Shown in pieces: positions 51,001-60,079 of a stretch of DNA of 64,000 nt. The translations under genes were made by a program, and so were the position numbers. This DNA comes from Parietichytrium sp. I65-24A (lineage: Eukaryota; Sar; Bigyra; Thraustochytrida; Thraustochytriidae), in contig BLSF01000041.1 of assembly GCA_012862575.1 (NCBI GenBank), positions 248,001 to 312,000 of the forward strand, read 5' to 3'. Below the pieces are notes generated by a model. That model was given only the letters and a program-made list of their open reading frames with translations, had not been told where the DNA came from and ran no database searches. The number at the start of each line of letters is the position of its first letter. The first letter of the stretch is position 1.

Positions 51001-51495
51001 TACAGCAACAGTCGAAACGGTGCGAGTGAAGTCGAGATAATAAGAGCGAGCTACTCGATAGACTGCGAGTTCAGTGTTAGGGCATGGCAGAACGGCGAGA
51101 GAGAGAAAGCAGCAAACACTTCTTCGCAGACGCAGGCAACCAAAGCAGCAAAAAGGGCTGATACTACCTGCGCTTGCGCTTACTCCATCAGTCATCCGAC
51201 TTGTTGTTCACCGTTCTCTCTCTTTCCCTCCACTCGCTTTGACTCTCGCTCGTGCTGGAAGGTTTGGCCGTCTCACAAGCTGGACCCTACCGTTTGACGC
51301 AAACGTTTGTGACCGAGAGAGTTCGGCCGTTCGCGAACAACTGCGCCAGGGACAGACAAAGGCACATTGGGCACCGCTTTTCAAAACGGAAACGATACGG
51401 CGTGGGAGGACAGAACAGAATTGGCCACGCTGTTGTCAAGTTCGTCCGCGCGAGTCTGCTGAAACCGAGAGGCTCGACAAAGATATCCTTGAACC

Positions 51496-52710
51496 ATGTT
51501 TTCCAACTTGAAACAGCGCATGCTGAATGTGGGGCACAAAGAGCCCGAGGAATTCAAGGTGCGCCGGAAAAAGTGCTGGGCGATGAAGGAGGACTTGCAA
51601 AAGGCAGAAAAGGGAATCAAGGTATGGGTCGAAGGCAGCAAAAAACTTAGCGATGCCGCCCAACAGCTCGCTCAGCTCGCCTCCACCTCCGCAGAATCAG
51701 CTGCTTCGGGAGACGGAGACTTGATCAAAATGGCAAGTTCCATTTCTGTGGAGCTTGGGCCGGAGCGATCCATCAGAATTTGCCAGGAGGCAATTGATTC
51801 GATCGCGCTGAAGATCAAAATGATCGACAGAGCAAAGAAACAGGTCGCCGAGCTGGAGGACAAGCGGCTTACTCGAGACCGCTTCAAGAGGAAATTGGAG
51901 GAAGCAGAAAAGAAGGACGACCCGCAAAAGAAGGAGACGCTTCGGAGGGAGTACGACCAGGCAAATTTTAATTATGAGGATTTACAGGCGGAAATCGAAG
52001 GGACATTCGATTTCTTGATCGAGGAGTCCCAGGGACATGGAGGCTTCGGCCTTGCAAAGCCGGAGATGGACACCTTTAAAAAGTGCGCCAAGGACGTATT
52101 TGCGAGCTGCAATAACATCTGCCAAACCGTCCTCCAGCAAGTGAGCGAGGTGCAAATTTCCGCAGAGTGGTCACAGTTTAACGATCGCAAGGATGAAAAG
52201 GTGAATGCAAGAAAGGCGGCTGTTCCAAATGCAGGGGGATTCGTTTCCGGTGGATCTCCGTCCCCATTGTCAACAACGTCAGACGGGGAGGGCTTTGGGG
52301 CTGCCCCGCCACCCCCGCCACCGCCAGACGGTATGCAGGGGAGCCAACAAAACCTTGCAGGAAGTCAATACAACATCGCCGGCAGCGATCGAAACATGGT
52401 GTACGGCTCCGGCGAGAGCCAGCGCGACATGCAAGCCACTATCCCAGTTGCATCGGCGCCGGCGGCCCCTCCACCACCTCGTCTGCAATCGAGGCGAGTG
52501 TCTTCCGCCTTGCAAGCCCGTGCATTGTACGACTACGCGCCGCAAGCTGATGACGAGCTCCAGCTCCAAGCTGGTGATATAGTCACGGTCCTCTCGCAGG
52601 AAGCTGACGGATGGTGGCTGGGATTGAGCTCTGGCGGTGCAAAGGGCGTTTTCCCTGGCAATTACGTCGAAATAGTGGAGGAAGGCGGAGACGAGGACTA
52701 TGCCTGCTGA
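51496..52710 (+). CDS. BAR-domain + SH3 protein (amphiphysin/endophilin-like)
   Basis: 404 residues with ATG at 51496 in the context GAACCATG. The N-terminal ~235 residues are helical and start MFSNLKQRMLNVGHKEPEEF, with long charged helices (RAKKQVAELEDKRLTRDRFK) and a second coil ending near EVQISAEWSQF: the layout of a BAR domain that binds curved membrane as a dimer. A Pro/Gly/Ser/Gln linker with a Pro run (about 273-280) and NLAGSQYNIAGSD repeats follows. The C-terminus is a canonical SH3 domain: ALYDYAPQADDELQLQ, DIVTVL, DGWWLG and GVFPGNYVEIV. It is expected to link membrane bending to actin or dynamin-type partners in endocytosis. Single exon. The tail after the SH3 is short and acidic (EEGGDEDYAC). 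Confidence 0.92.
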   Translation: MFSNLKQRMLNVGHKEPEEFKVRRKKCWAMKEDLQKAEKGIKVWVEGSKKLSDAAQQLAQLASTSAESAASGDGDLIKMASSISVELGPERSIRICQEAIDSIALKIKMIDRAKKQVAELEDKRLTRDRFKRKLEEAEKKDDPQKKETLRREYDQANFNYEDLQAEIEGTFDFLIEESQGHGGFGLAKPEMDTFKKCAKDVFASCNNICQTVLQQVSEVQISAEWSQFNDRKDEKVNARKAAVPNAGGFVSGGSPSPLSTTSDGEGFGAAPPPPPPPDGMQGSQQNLAGSQYNIAGSDRNMVYGSGESQRDMQATIPVASAPAAPPPPRLQSRRVSSALQARALYDYAPQADDELQLQAGDIVTVLSQEADGWWLGLSSGGAKGVFPGNYVEIVEEGGDEDYAC

Positions 52711-54420
52711 TACAACAGCCCTCCCTGCGTCTCAACTTTTCTATGCGACTGTGTGGCACCTGCAAACCAATCTCTGTGGTTCACACGGTTACTCCAAGTG
52801 CCCGTGATGCCCGTTTCCTCCACGTCTTCGATGAGGGCTGGCCCAGCTGGGCCACTGCCTTCAGTATCAAAGTACCGGTACTAGCACCTCTTGTTGATTT
52901 TAAAATAGAATCTGAAATACAACCAGCTTTCAATCAAGCAAGCTCTCTCTCTCTCTCTCTCTCTTGACTTGTCTGCCAGGGCAGTACACTTGCACGACTC
53001 GGAACATCGTCAAAGGTTCCATTCTCTCTTCAATTTTTCGGTGACGTTTTAGTTTTTCAGTTAGTGCATTGTCTTTCTCAATACTGGCACTAGCACTACT
53101 AGACCCTGGGAAAGCTCGAATCCGCTGCATCCGCGCCTCCACATCCCGAATGGCCAATCAGAGTACTCGCCACACTGCCCACAGAGTCGCACACGATGCA
53201 CAGTGCTGCTGCCTGGTTTCTGTAGTTCGCCATGCATGCATGCATGATGCCACCTGGGGCCGAACACAGCCCACACAGTGATGGTCTGCAGATTCAGCGT
53301 GTCGGAAGCTGCGCAAAAGCACGCACATGGGCCAATCACGGCGAAGAAGCGCATTTCAGGCGAATGTGGCCGATGCGCTGTTTGCACAGCAAAACTCCCA
53401 AGGCCTCGCCAGAAAGGAATGTGGAGTTCTCCATGAAATCCTTGCGACAAATCCAACCAAGCTCCCCGATATGCGCCTTGCCGAAAGCCCAGCATCCAAA
53501 GCTCAGAGCTCGGCCGTTCGAATGCAGTATTCAATGTCACAAGAAGATAATTTGTATTACATCATCATGCGCTGTGAACTGAGAGCTCTATGCTCAAGTT
53601 CGAAGCCTTCTCGACTTGCCGAGTGCAATCATAGGGCCATGCATTGCAATGCCATTCTCGACATCCCGCGACTGCTCACGATGGCCCTCCGGTCTCTTCG
53701 CAAGCGCTCTTTTTTTTTTTGCTATTTTGCTATTTTGCTTTCTCACGCAGCAAATTGCGACGAGGCCGGGGGAGTTGAGCTCAGCTGAGGATACAGCGCT
53801 GTCAGCGCGGTCAATGATTGGTCGAATACGCTGTGTCCAGTCAGGAAGACAAATCTCCGCTAAGGGAAGTAAGCTGGCGCAGTTGGCGCTAAGTTGTATA
53901 CGTAGTACATAGTGTTGAGCCTCACAAGTGCTGACAGTGCTGACTGACTGCCACTGCTCTGAAAGTTCTGAACTAGCTGTAGACAAACCTGAAACACAAC
54001 GAGGCAAGCACAAATCGTTCAGCTCGACAACTTGTCCACGTTCGTTCAGCGGATCGGCGCGCAAGGCCGCTGCACTGGTCCGTGGAAGGTTTTTGCAGCG
54101 GACGAGATTTAACTCTTTGCGCCGCCAGTGTGCCGCGCGAAAGCATAACGCTGCTTTCTCCGTGTCTGTCTGCTGAGTTGACTTTGAATGAGTCGAAGTG
54201 ACTGTGAGAAGATAGATTTGATAAGAGTTTCCGTAGCTTGAAGCATTTTGATTGACTGTAAAAGCACGTTTTGGCTTGCAGGGCTGCCGCGGCACATCCG
54301 GAGGTGGGCCTCTTCCTATCCGAGAGGATTCAGTTCTACTTTGCAGTTACCACTTTGAGTCTCGGAAAGGTAAATTGAAACTTCCAACTGAAACAGAGAG
54401 AAAGATCGTCTGGTGCGAAA
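52711..54420. other. intergenic region
   Basis: 1.7 kb between two plus-strand genes. A CT microsatellite lies at about 52943-52964 and a poly-T run near 53711. Long open frames on the minus strand (53061-53540, 53594-54295) lack protein-like composition or good starts. No gene called. Confidence 0.45.
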
Positions 54421-55275
54421 ATGGAAAGCGGCAGACCCTTGGACAGGCCGCTCTTGGACAACGAGAGAAGTGGCCAAATGCTGGATGAAGGACGCGGGGA
54501 GACCGGCCAAGAGGCCAACACGAGCAACTCTGACCTCAGGCGGCTCGAGGAGGCCCCACAAGAGAAACGCTGCTCCCTGTTCCCAAAGTCCAACGTGGTA
54601 GTGCTTGCTGTGGTGTTCGTTCTTTTTGGGGGGTTCGCGCTGAGCGAGTTGATTGCCGCGTTCGCTGCAAATAGTTTGTCGCTTCTCGGGGATGCTGCGA
54701 GTATGGTCGTGGACTCCATGTCGTACGTGTTTAACATGTTTGCTGAGCGGCAAAAGACCAAAGGAGTCTCGGAGCGGACGCGCATCAAGCTGGAGTTCTT
54801 CATCCCGATCATCAGCATTCTCTTCCTCTCAGTGCCGACGATCTACGTGATGGTGGAAGCAGTGGGGACAATCCAGTCTCCGCCTGCAGAGGAAACCACG
54901 GAGGATACTGTCATGCTTGTATTTTCCGTGGTCAACTTGCTCATTGATTTTGTGTCTGTGTTCTGCTTCGCTCGAATCAACGCGCTCCTGGGCTTCAAAA
55001 ACCTGGACGATGAAGGCAGCGACCTTGAGTCACTCGATCGCACTCAACATAGTAACACGAACATGTGTTCCGCGTACACGCACGTCATCGCTGATACTTT
55101 TAGAAGCACCGCCGTGCTCATCGCTGCCACGGTATCCATGACTCACAAAAACGTCAACCCAGACATTGCAGATGCTTGGGGCGCCATTGTAGTCTCCACC
55201 ATCATTTTCATCAGCATGATCCCGTTGCTTGTCGGCCTTTCTCAAAAGTACAGGCAGCTGCGCGCTCTATCATGA
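54421..55275 (+). CDS. cation diffusion facilitator (CDF/ZnT-type) metal transporter
   Basis: 284 residues from the ATG at 54421. The N-terminal ~55 residues are hydrophilic. Six membrane helices are seen: about 58-80 (LAVVFVLFGGFALSELIAAF), 85-106, 124-146, 163-186, 218-238 and 253-273. Helix 2 reads NSLSLLGDAASMVVDSM: the usual (H/D)-x3-D site has Ser94 and Asp98. Helix 5 reads YTHVIADTFRST with the expected His221 and Asp225. CDF proteins exchange Zn2+, Mn2+ or Fe2+ for H+ out of the cytosol, often into organelles. The usual cytosolic C-terminal domain is nearly absent (about 11 residues after helix 6). The His-rich loop between helices 4 and 5 is replaced by a short acidic loop (DDEGSDLESLD). 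The metal is unclear. Confidence 0.85.
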   Translation: MESGRPLDRPLLDNERSGQMLDEGRGETGQEANTSNSDLRRLEEAPQEKRCSLFPKSNVVVLAVVFVLFGGFALSELIAAFAANSLSLLGDAASMVVDSMSYVFNMFAERQKTKGVSERTRIKLEFFIPIISILFLSVPTIYVMVEAVGTIQSPPAEETTEDTVMLVFSVVNLLIDFVSVFCFARINALLGFKNLDDEGSDLESLDRTQHSNTNMCSAYTHVIADTFRSTAVLIAATVSMTHKNVNPDIADAWGAIVVSTIIFISMIPLLVGLSQKYRQLRALS

Positions 55276-55928
55276 TCTCTCCGTTTTCTTGTAGCGTTCC
55301 TTTCGGCCGTGATACCACAACGATAATTGCACGAATCGCCAAAGAGCAAGAAATGATATTGGCTGTCGTGTTCGCTAGCCTCGGCCGAGCTATAAAATAT
55401 GTGTGTGATATTGAGAACATAGAATTCACTCTCGAACCAAATTGTGCGCAGAAGTAGTACATACAGCAAGCAAATTTGGAGCCATTTTTCCTGCACAGGC
55501 AGCCCTTTGTCCTCTCTTTCTCTCTCCCTCTCTTCATCTTCTTCGCCCGAATCAAGCAGGCATGCGACTTGGATTCTGGTCCAATTGCCTCTCAATGGAG
55601 TCAATGGAGACTCACAGTCAATCAACAACCAATCTCGACTGTGAAAGAACGGTGTGCACAGAAATCTGCGACGCTAAATTGCAACCCTACCTTTACGACT
55701 ACCCAGGCCTTAATCCACCAAAATTGTGCATGACTCAAAAAAAACTCCCTCACAACAAACACCCCACAGAAATCCTAAGAACCTCCGAGTCGCCTAATCC
55801 GCATTACGATAAACCCTAGAACTCCTTTCCAACCACAACTCAGAATTCAGAACTCAGAAGAGTGTCCTCGCGTCTAAGAGCGACACCAGCATCTTCCGTA
55901 GTAGTGGCGTACTTTTGAGGTGTACAAA
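55276..55928. other. intergenic region
   Basis: 653 bp between two plus-strand genes. C/T-rich near 55510-55545. No gene seen. Confidence 0.45.
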
Positions 55929-57839
55929 ATGGACCCTGCGCAGGAGGAGGAGGAGGTGGCGGCGGTGGGCGAGACGCTCGAGACTGCGGAAAAGCTCAGG
56001 TGCGCGGAAGGCGAGAGCAGCGCACAGGTTCCTCAGGAGGACGTGCAGGAGGAGGAGCAAGTTAAGCAAGTTAAGCAAGTAGTAGAGGGAAAAGTAAGAG
56101 AAGCAGGCGGGCAGGCGCAAGATGAGCCCAGCACAGAAGGGGATGAGTTGTCTGAGTCGTCCGCGGAGCAAAAGGGCGTGATTGGAGAAGACAGCGAGGA
56201 TAGCGAGGATAGCGCGGCGACGGCGACGGCGACGGCGGTGGTGGTGGTAAATGTTGGCGGGCTGCCGTTCGCGACAAAGAGGGAGAACTTGGAGAAATAT
56301 GATTGGCTGGTAGCGAAAGTTGTCCGTGGAGAAATGGGCCCGTGGCCGAGGACGAAAGATGGGCTGCCTTTCTTCGACAAGAGCGCGGCCAAATTTGAGA
56401 AGTATATCATTAATGTGTTGAGGAGGGACAACGGGTACACTGGAACGAGGTTTCCAGAGTTTAATACGGACGAGTTTGCCGATCTGCTGGACCTAGCCAT
56501 GTACTTTAACTTTAAGCCGCTGATCGACCATATCATGTCTCTATTGGACCAACGCAAATGCAAGGTGCAGAGCGTGCATGCGGGCAGGCAAGCCGCGATC
56601 CACAAGCTCATTGAGGAACAGCAAAGCGAAAAGCGTTACAGTATCAGCAAAAAGACGGAGAGGCTCCGCGTCGAGTTGCAGTGCTCCAAGTATGAGCTAG
56701 ATATGATTAACAATGTGCACAAGATGCTTGAAGACTCCCTCCAGAGCACCGGGGACTCGCGCGCCGGCGTGGAAACCCTGATTTCGTCTCACTACGGCTC
56801 CCAGAAGCTCAATCTCATGATCGTCGGGGTGACGGGGACTGGCAAGTCTTCCTGTCTCAATACGCTTGTGAACGAACACGTCTGCTTGGTGAGCGGGGCA
56901 CAGTCGCAGGGCACACGCGGGACTCACCTTCAGAACGGATTTCTCTCCGAAGGCAAGCTAGTGTCTTTCATTGACACCCAGGGCCTTGGCGCAGACACGA
57001 GCGTAACGGACGCCCAACTGCTGGAAGAGATCATTCTCGCAACAGAAACTGTGAATCGCATGCAGGTGCTCAACAATATCCTCGTGACCTTTGACCTTCA
57101 AGTCCGCGCCACCCCCACGTCGATAGAGAACATGATCACCTTTACCAAATTGTTCAGGGAGTTGAGTTCGTCATGCTTTTGCTGTTTTACGAAATGGAAC
57201 TCGAACGACGTAATGCAGGAGTGGAACTCCCCGCTCAAAAAATGGACTAGAAAGTGGCGAAGAGCAGCCACGGAAGAAGAGATTACCGAGCCGCCACCGT
57301 CTTTTGAAGACATGTACAAAGTGTACACAGAATACCTTCTTCAAAAATTCTCTGATCTTGACGGCGGCGCTTTCAGCAAAATCGTCTCATTTTTGGCCTT
57401 TTTCGGCGCGCGAGTGCTCTGGATGTATAACCTAGACCCAATGGAAGCCGAGGAACAGCGCGAAGGTGAGCTGGACCCTCACAAGCAGGTCCTCTTCAAC
57501 TTTTACCGAGGCCAGTGCCTCGAGCGCCTCGAGAAGGGTTCCAAGCTTGTGAAAGTCGCGGACATGGTTTTTCTAAAGGAGAATCGGGACACCATGGAGT
57601 CTGTAGCTCGCGACCTGATCCGCGATCGCGACAGGAGCATTCTCAACCTCGAGGAATGCGGTCAAAATCCTAAAAAGCGCGTGAAACTGAGGCGAGTGTT
57701 TGGCCGCATCTCGCTCAGCGCACAGGATCGGATTCGGTTGAAAGAATTGAACCAAAGCAATGGCGAATACATCCAGCAAGTCGCTGAAGTTGCTGACGAC
57801 CTTCGTGATGTTGTAAAGCTGGGGTGTACCATTTCGTGA
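55929..57839 (+). CDS. BTB/T1-domain + AIG1/GIMAP-like GTPase with C-terminal CaaX box
   Basis: 636 residues from the ATG at 55929 (MDPAQEEEEV; the in-frame GTG nine bases upstream is ignored). Residues 1-100 are acidic and Glu/Gln-rich, with an alternating Ala/Thr run. A KCTD-type BTB/T1 domain spans about 102-205 (VVVVNVGGLPFATKRENL ... FFDKSAAKFEKYIINVLRR). A coiled coil lies at about 220-270. The GTPase begins with IVGVTGTGKSSCLN (G1, about 298-311), has a Thr in the G2 region (GTRGTH) and FIDTQGLGAD (G3, near 345-354). An expected TKxD is replaced by TKWN. A helical C-terminal part follows. The protein ends GCTIS: Cys633 is in a CaaX box whose last Ser favours farnesylation. It is probably a membrane-tethered, BTB-oligomerised GTPase. 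I do not know this combination as a named family. Confidence 0.87.
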   Translation: MDPAQEEEEVAAVGETLETAEKLRCAEGESSAQVPQEDVQEEEQVKQVKQVVEGKVREAGGQAQDEPSTEGDELSESSAEQKGVIGEDSEDSEDSAATATATAVVVVNVGGLPFATKRENLEKYDWLVAKVVRGEMGPWPRTKDGLPFFDKSAAKFEKYIINVLRRDNGYTGTRFPEFNTDEFADLLDLAMYFNFKPLIDHIMSLLDQRKCKVQSVHAGRQAAIHKLIEEQQSEKRYSISKKTERLRVELQCSKYELDMINNVHKMLEDSLQSTGDSRAGVETLISSHYGSQKLNLMIVGVTGTGKSSCLNTLVNEHVCLVSGAQSQGTRGTHLQNGFLSEGKLVSFIDTQGLGADTSVTDAQLLEEIILATETVNRMQVLNNILVTFDLQVRATPTSIENMITFTKLFRELSSSCFCCFTKWNSNDVMQEWNSPLKKWTRKWRRAATEEEITEPPPSFEDMYKVYTEYLLQKFSDLDGGAFSKIVSFLAFFGARVLWMYNLDPMEAEEQREGELDPHKQVLFNFYRGQCLERLEKGSKLVKVADMVFLKENRDTMESVARDLIRDRDRSILNLEECGQNPKKRVKLRRVFGRISLSAQDRIRLKELNQSNGEYIQQVAEVADDLRDVVKLGCTIS

Positions 57840-58150
57840 TTCAACATCTGTTGCCTCCTTGCTCAAAATGCATTGACCTTGATCCATGCCGGCCGGTATC
57901 GCAGAATCACAGCTTTTAGAAAGAAAGAATCAGACTCGGAGGAAGAATTCATTCAGAATTCGGAACAGATTCAGATCTGGCATACTTCAAGACCAAACTT
58001 GAATCTCAGGTTTCCCGCTGCATATCAGAAGTGCAGTACTCGCAGTCAGTACTGAAAGGAGTAGTGGTCAGTGCTTGGTAGATGAGATGCTCACCCGAAA
58101 GAAGGCGGCGCCGCATTGGGAGTAACGTCCCGGAAAGGCTTTCTTGGCGT

Positions 58151-58181
58151 CGTAATCGCGGTAACTCATGTCGCGATTACG
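58151..58181. repeat. perfect inverted repeat, 10-bp arms
   Basis: cgtaatcgcg (58151-58160) pairs with cgcgattacg (58172-58181) around an 11-nt loop. It stands alone between genes. Confidence 0.8.
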
Positions 58182-59565
58182 CGATGCGGGACAAGTCCGA
58201 GGTCTGTGAAAGGCTGTGAATGCGGGCCGGGATGGCAGGCATTTGGACGCCCAACAAGAGCAGCACCAAGTGTCGTGTCGTAACCTACTTTTAGCTTGTG
58301 CACGTCTATTCTAACCAACCGTCTCGCTGTCTGCGCTCCTCCCTGACAGTGAGTATCGCTTTCTCGACCCCATCAAAAACTTTTTTCCATTCTCTATCAA
58401 ATGGAAGATAACTTTTGGGAATGGAAGGGGGAAAACAAGGCGTCGAAACCATTGAAAAGCCAGGCAGGCGTTCATGTTTCATTTTCAGAACATTTCGATG
58501 GAACAAAAGAGAAAAAGAGAACATCAAGCCTTGAGTAGTGATTGATGGCCGGCTATCGCACGAGCTTATAGTATTTCATAGAGAAGCACTTCAACAGATT
58601 GCTATGCCCTGGCTACATAATTGGATAATGACCATTCACACATTTCGTTTGTATCAACTCACCACTAACATTAGCACTCGCCGTAACATCTCAGTAGTAG
58701 CACCACTATTACCTCTCTCAAAAGTAACAACAACTATTTCCAACTTCACGGGCTACCTGACCCAGTAGCTAAACTCTAGTAAAGAGATTCACACACCCAC
58801 TCTACTCCATGCCAAGTCAATACATATTAGTAATCAAATACGACTTTCGATAGTATTTGGACTGTACCCAAAACCGCCTTTTACACTCTTACAATTGACT
58901 CTATACCTCTTTTAAGCCTGCTCTTGGTGAGTCAGCAAGCAAGGAGGGCCTTCCAAGACGGCTACCATTCTATGTATCATCCAATTACCCTAAACAGTAG
59001 ACCTCTAACACACCAGCTATACAGAAAAACGCCGTGGAGAATGCAACCGCTAATCCCACCCACGAAAAACCTTAACATCGTCTAGCCAGCCCCGAAACTA
59101 GTAGAAATCTCGAGCGCGGGTAAGCGGAGGAGAAGGAAGTGGTGCCTCACTGCTAGCTAAAGGTGTAGAGGAGTGTTGGGGAGCAGAGGAGGACATCGCG
59201 TAGGGTCGATTAAGTGTGCGGTAGGACGGAAGAGGGACGAGAGGAAAGAGAGAGGAAGGTGAGAGGGCGGAAAAAGAGGAGAAAAAAGACCCAAAAATTG
59301 TCAGTAATTCGAGGGGAAAAAGACCGAAAAAAAAAAACGGAGTTGGAAACCACACCACCACGCGAGCGCTCAGAAGCAGCAGGGCCACTTAGTGTCCGCA
59401 CAAATTGCCGTCCGCCGCGAAACGCTCGCCATCTTACTGTTTCATTACCGCGAGGACACTTGGTCCGTCCGCGCGCACGATCCACCGGAATCATCAGTCA
59501 TCAGTCATCCATCATCCGTCCGCTACATCTGGCGAAGAGGGTCGACCCATCTGCGCGTAAGTTGC

Positions 59566-59612
59566 CTCTCTCTCTTTCTCTCTTTTTCTCTCTCTCTCTC
59601 TCTCTCTCTTCT
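59566..59612 (+). repeat. CT microsatellite
   Basis: Runs of ct with a few ttt interruptions, about 470 bp upstream of the receptor kinase ATG. Confidence 0.85.
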
Positions 59613-60079
59613 TTGCTACGTGCGCCGTCTCCGCTGTTCGTTCGGGGTTCCTTTGTTCGCTCGGGTCGCTGGGCTGGCTGGGCTCGAGAGTAGGTGCTTT
59701 TTGTTCATGTTAATGAGGGAGTGTATGTGCTCAGCGAATAAATGAGTGAATGAATGAACGAAAGGCACGGGCGATTGGCTTGACGAGTGACCCGAGGAAG
59801 AAGGAGAAAGCAATGAATGAACGATAGTCTGCAAGAGACTATTGATTGGCGCATCGAGTGTTGTTTGATTTTTCTCATTGATTTCTGTACTTGAATGTGT
59901 GACTGACTTTCGAGGGTGTTGTGATAACCTATTTCCTTGCACAGTCGTTTGTGTCGCGGGCAACGGCTTTTAGGGGGCTGCTGCCCTCGCGCCCGTTGAG
60001 TGTGATTGCCCTTTCGGCTGGCTAGAGACGGGGAATTGGAGCGAGCAAAAGAGTCAAAAAGGTGTGTGCGCCCCTCGCG

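Larger units (their letters stand above)
47105..51495. other. long intergenic region rich in simple repeats
   Basis: 4.4 kb without a supported gene. It contains an AAAC microsatellite (47631-47675), a TATATAAA box near 47750, a long imperfect hairpin (47823-47870) and a GA repeat (48062-48086). The part just upstream of 51496 is probably the promoter and leader of the BAR-SH3 gene. Confidence 0.5.
57840..60079. other. long intergenic region
   Basis: 2.2 kb with no supported gene. It contains a 10-bp-arm hairpin (58151-58181), an AT-rich stretch (58550-59080) and a CT microsatellite (59566-59612). A GTAAGT at about 59558 could be a leader-intron donor for the kinase gene, but I found no matching acceptor I would defend. 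Confidence 0.45.

Noticed and set aside
53594-54295. 233-codon minus frame in the intergenic region
   Set aside because: Composition is not protein-like, it runs through a poly-A/T stretch, and no family pattern is seen.
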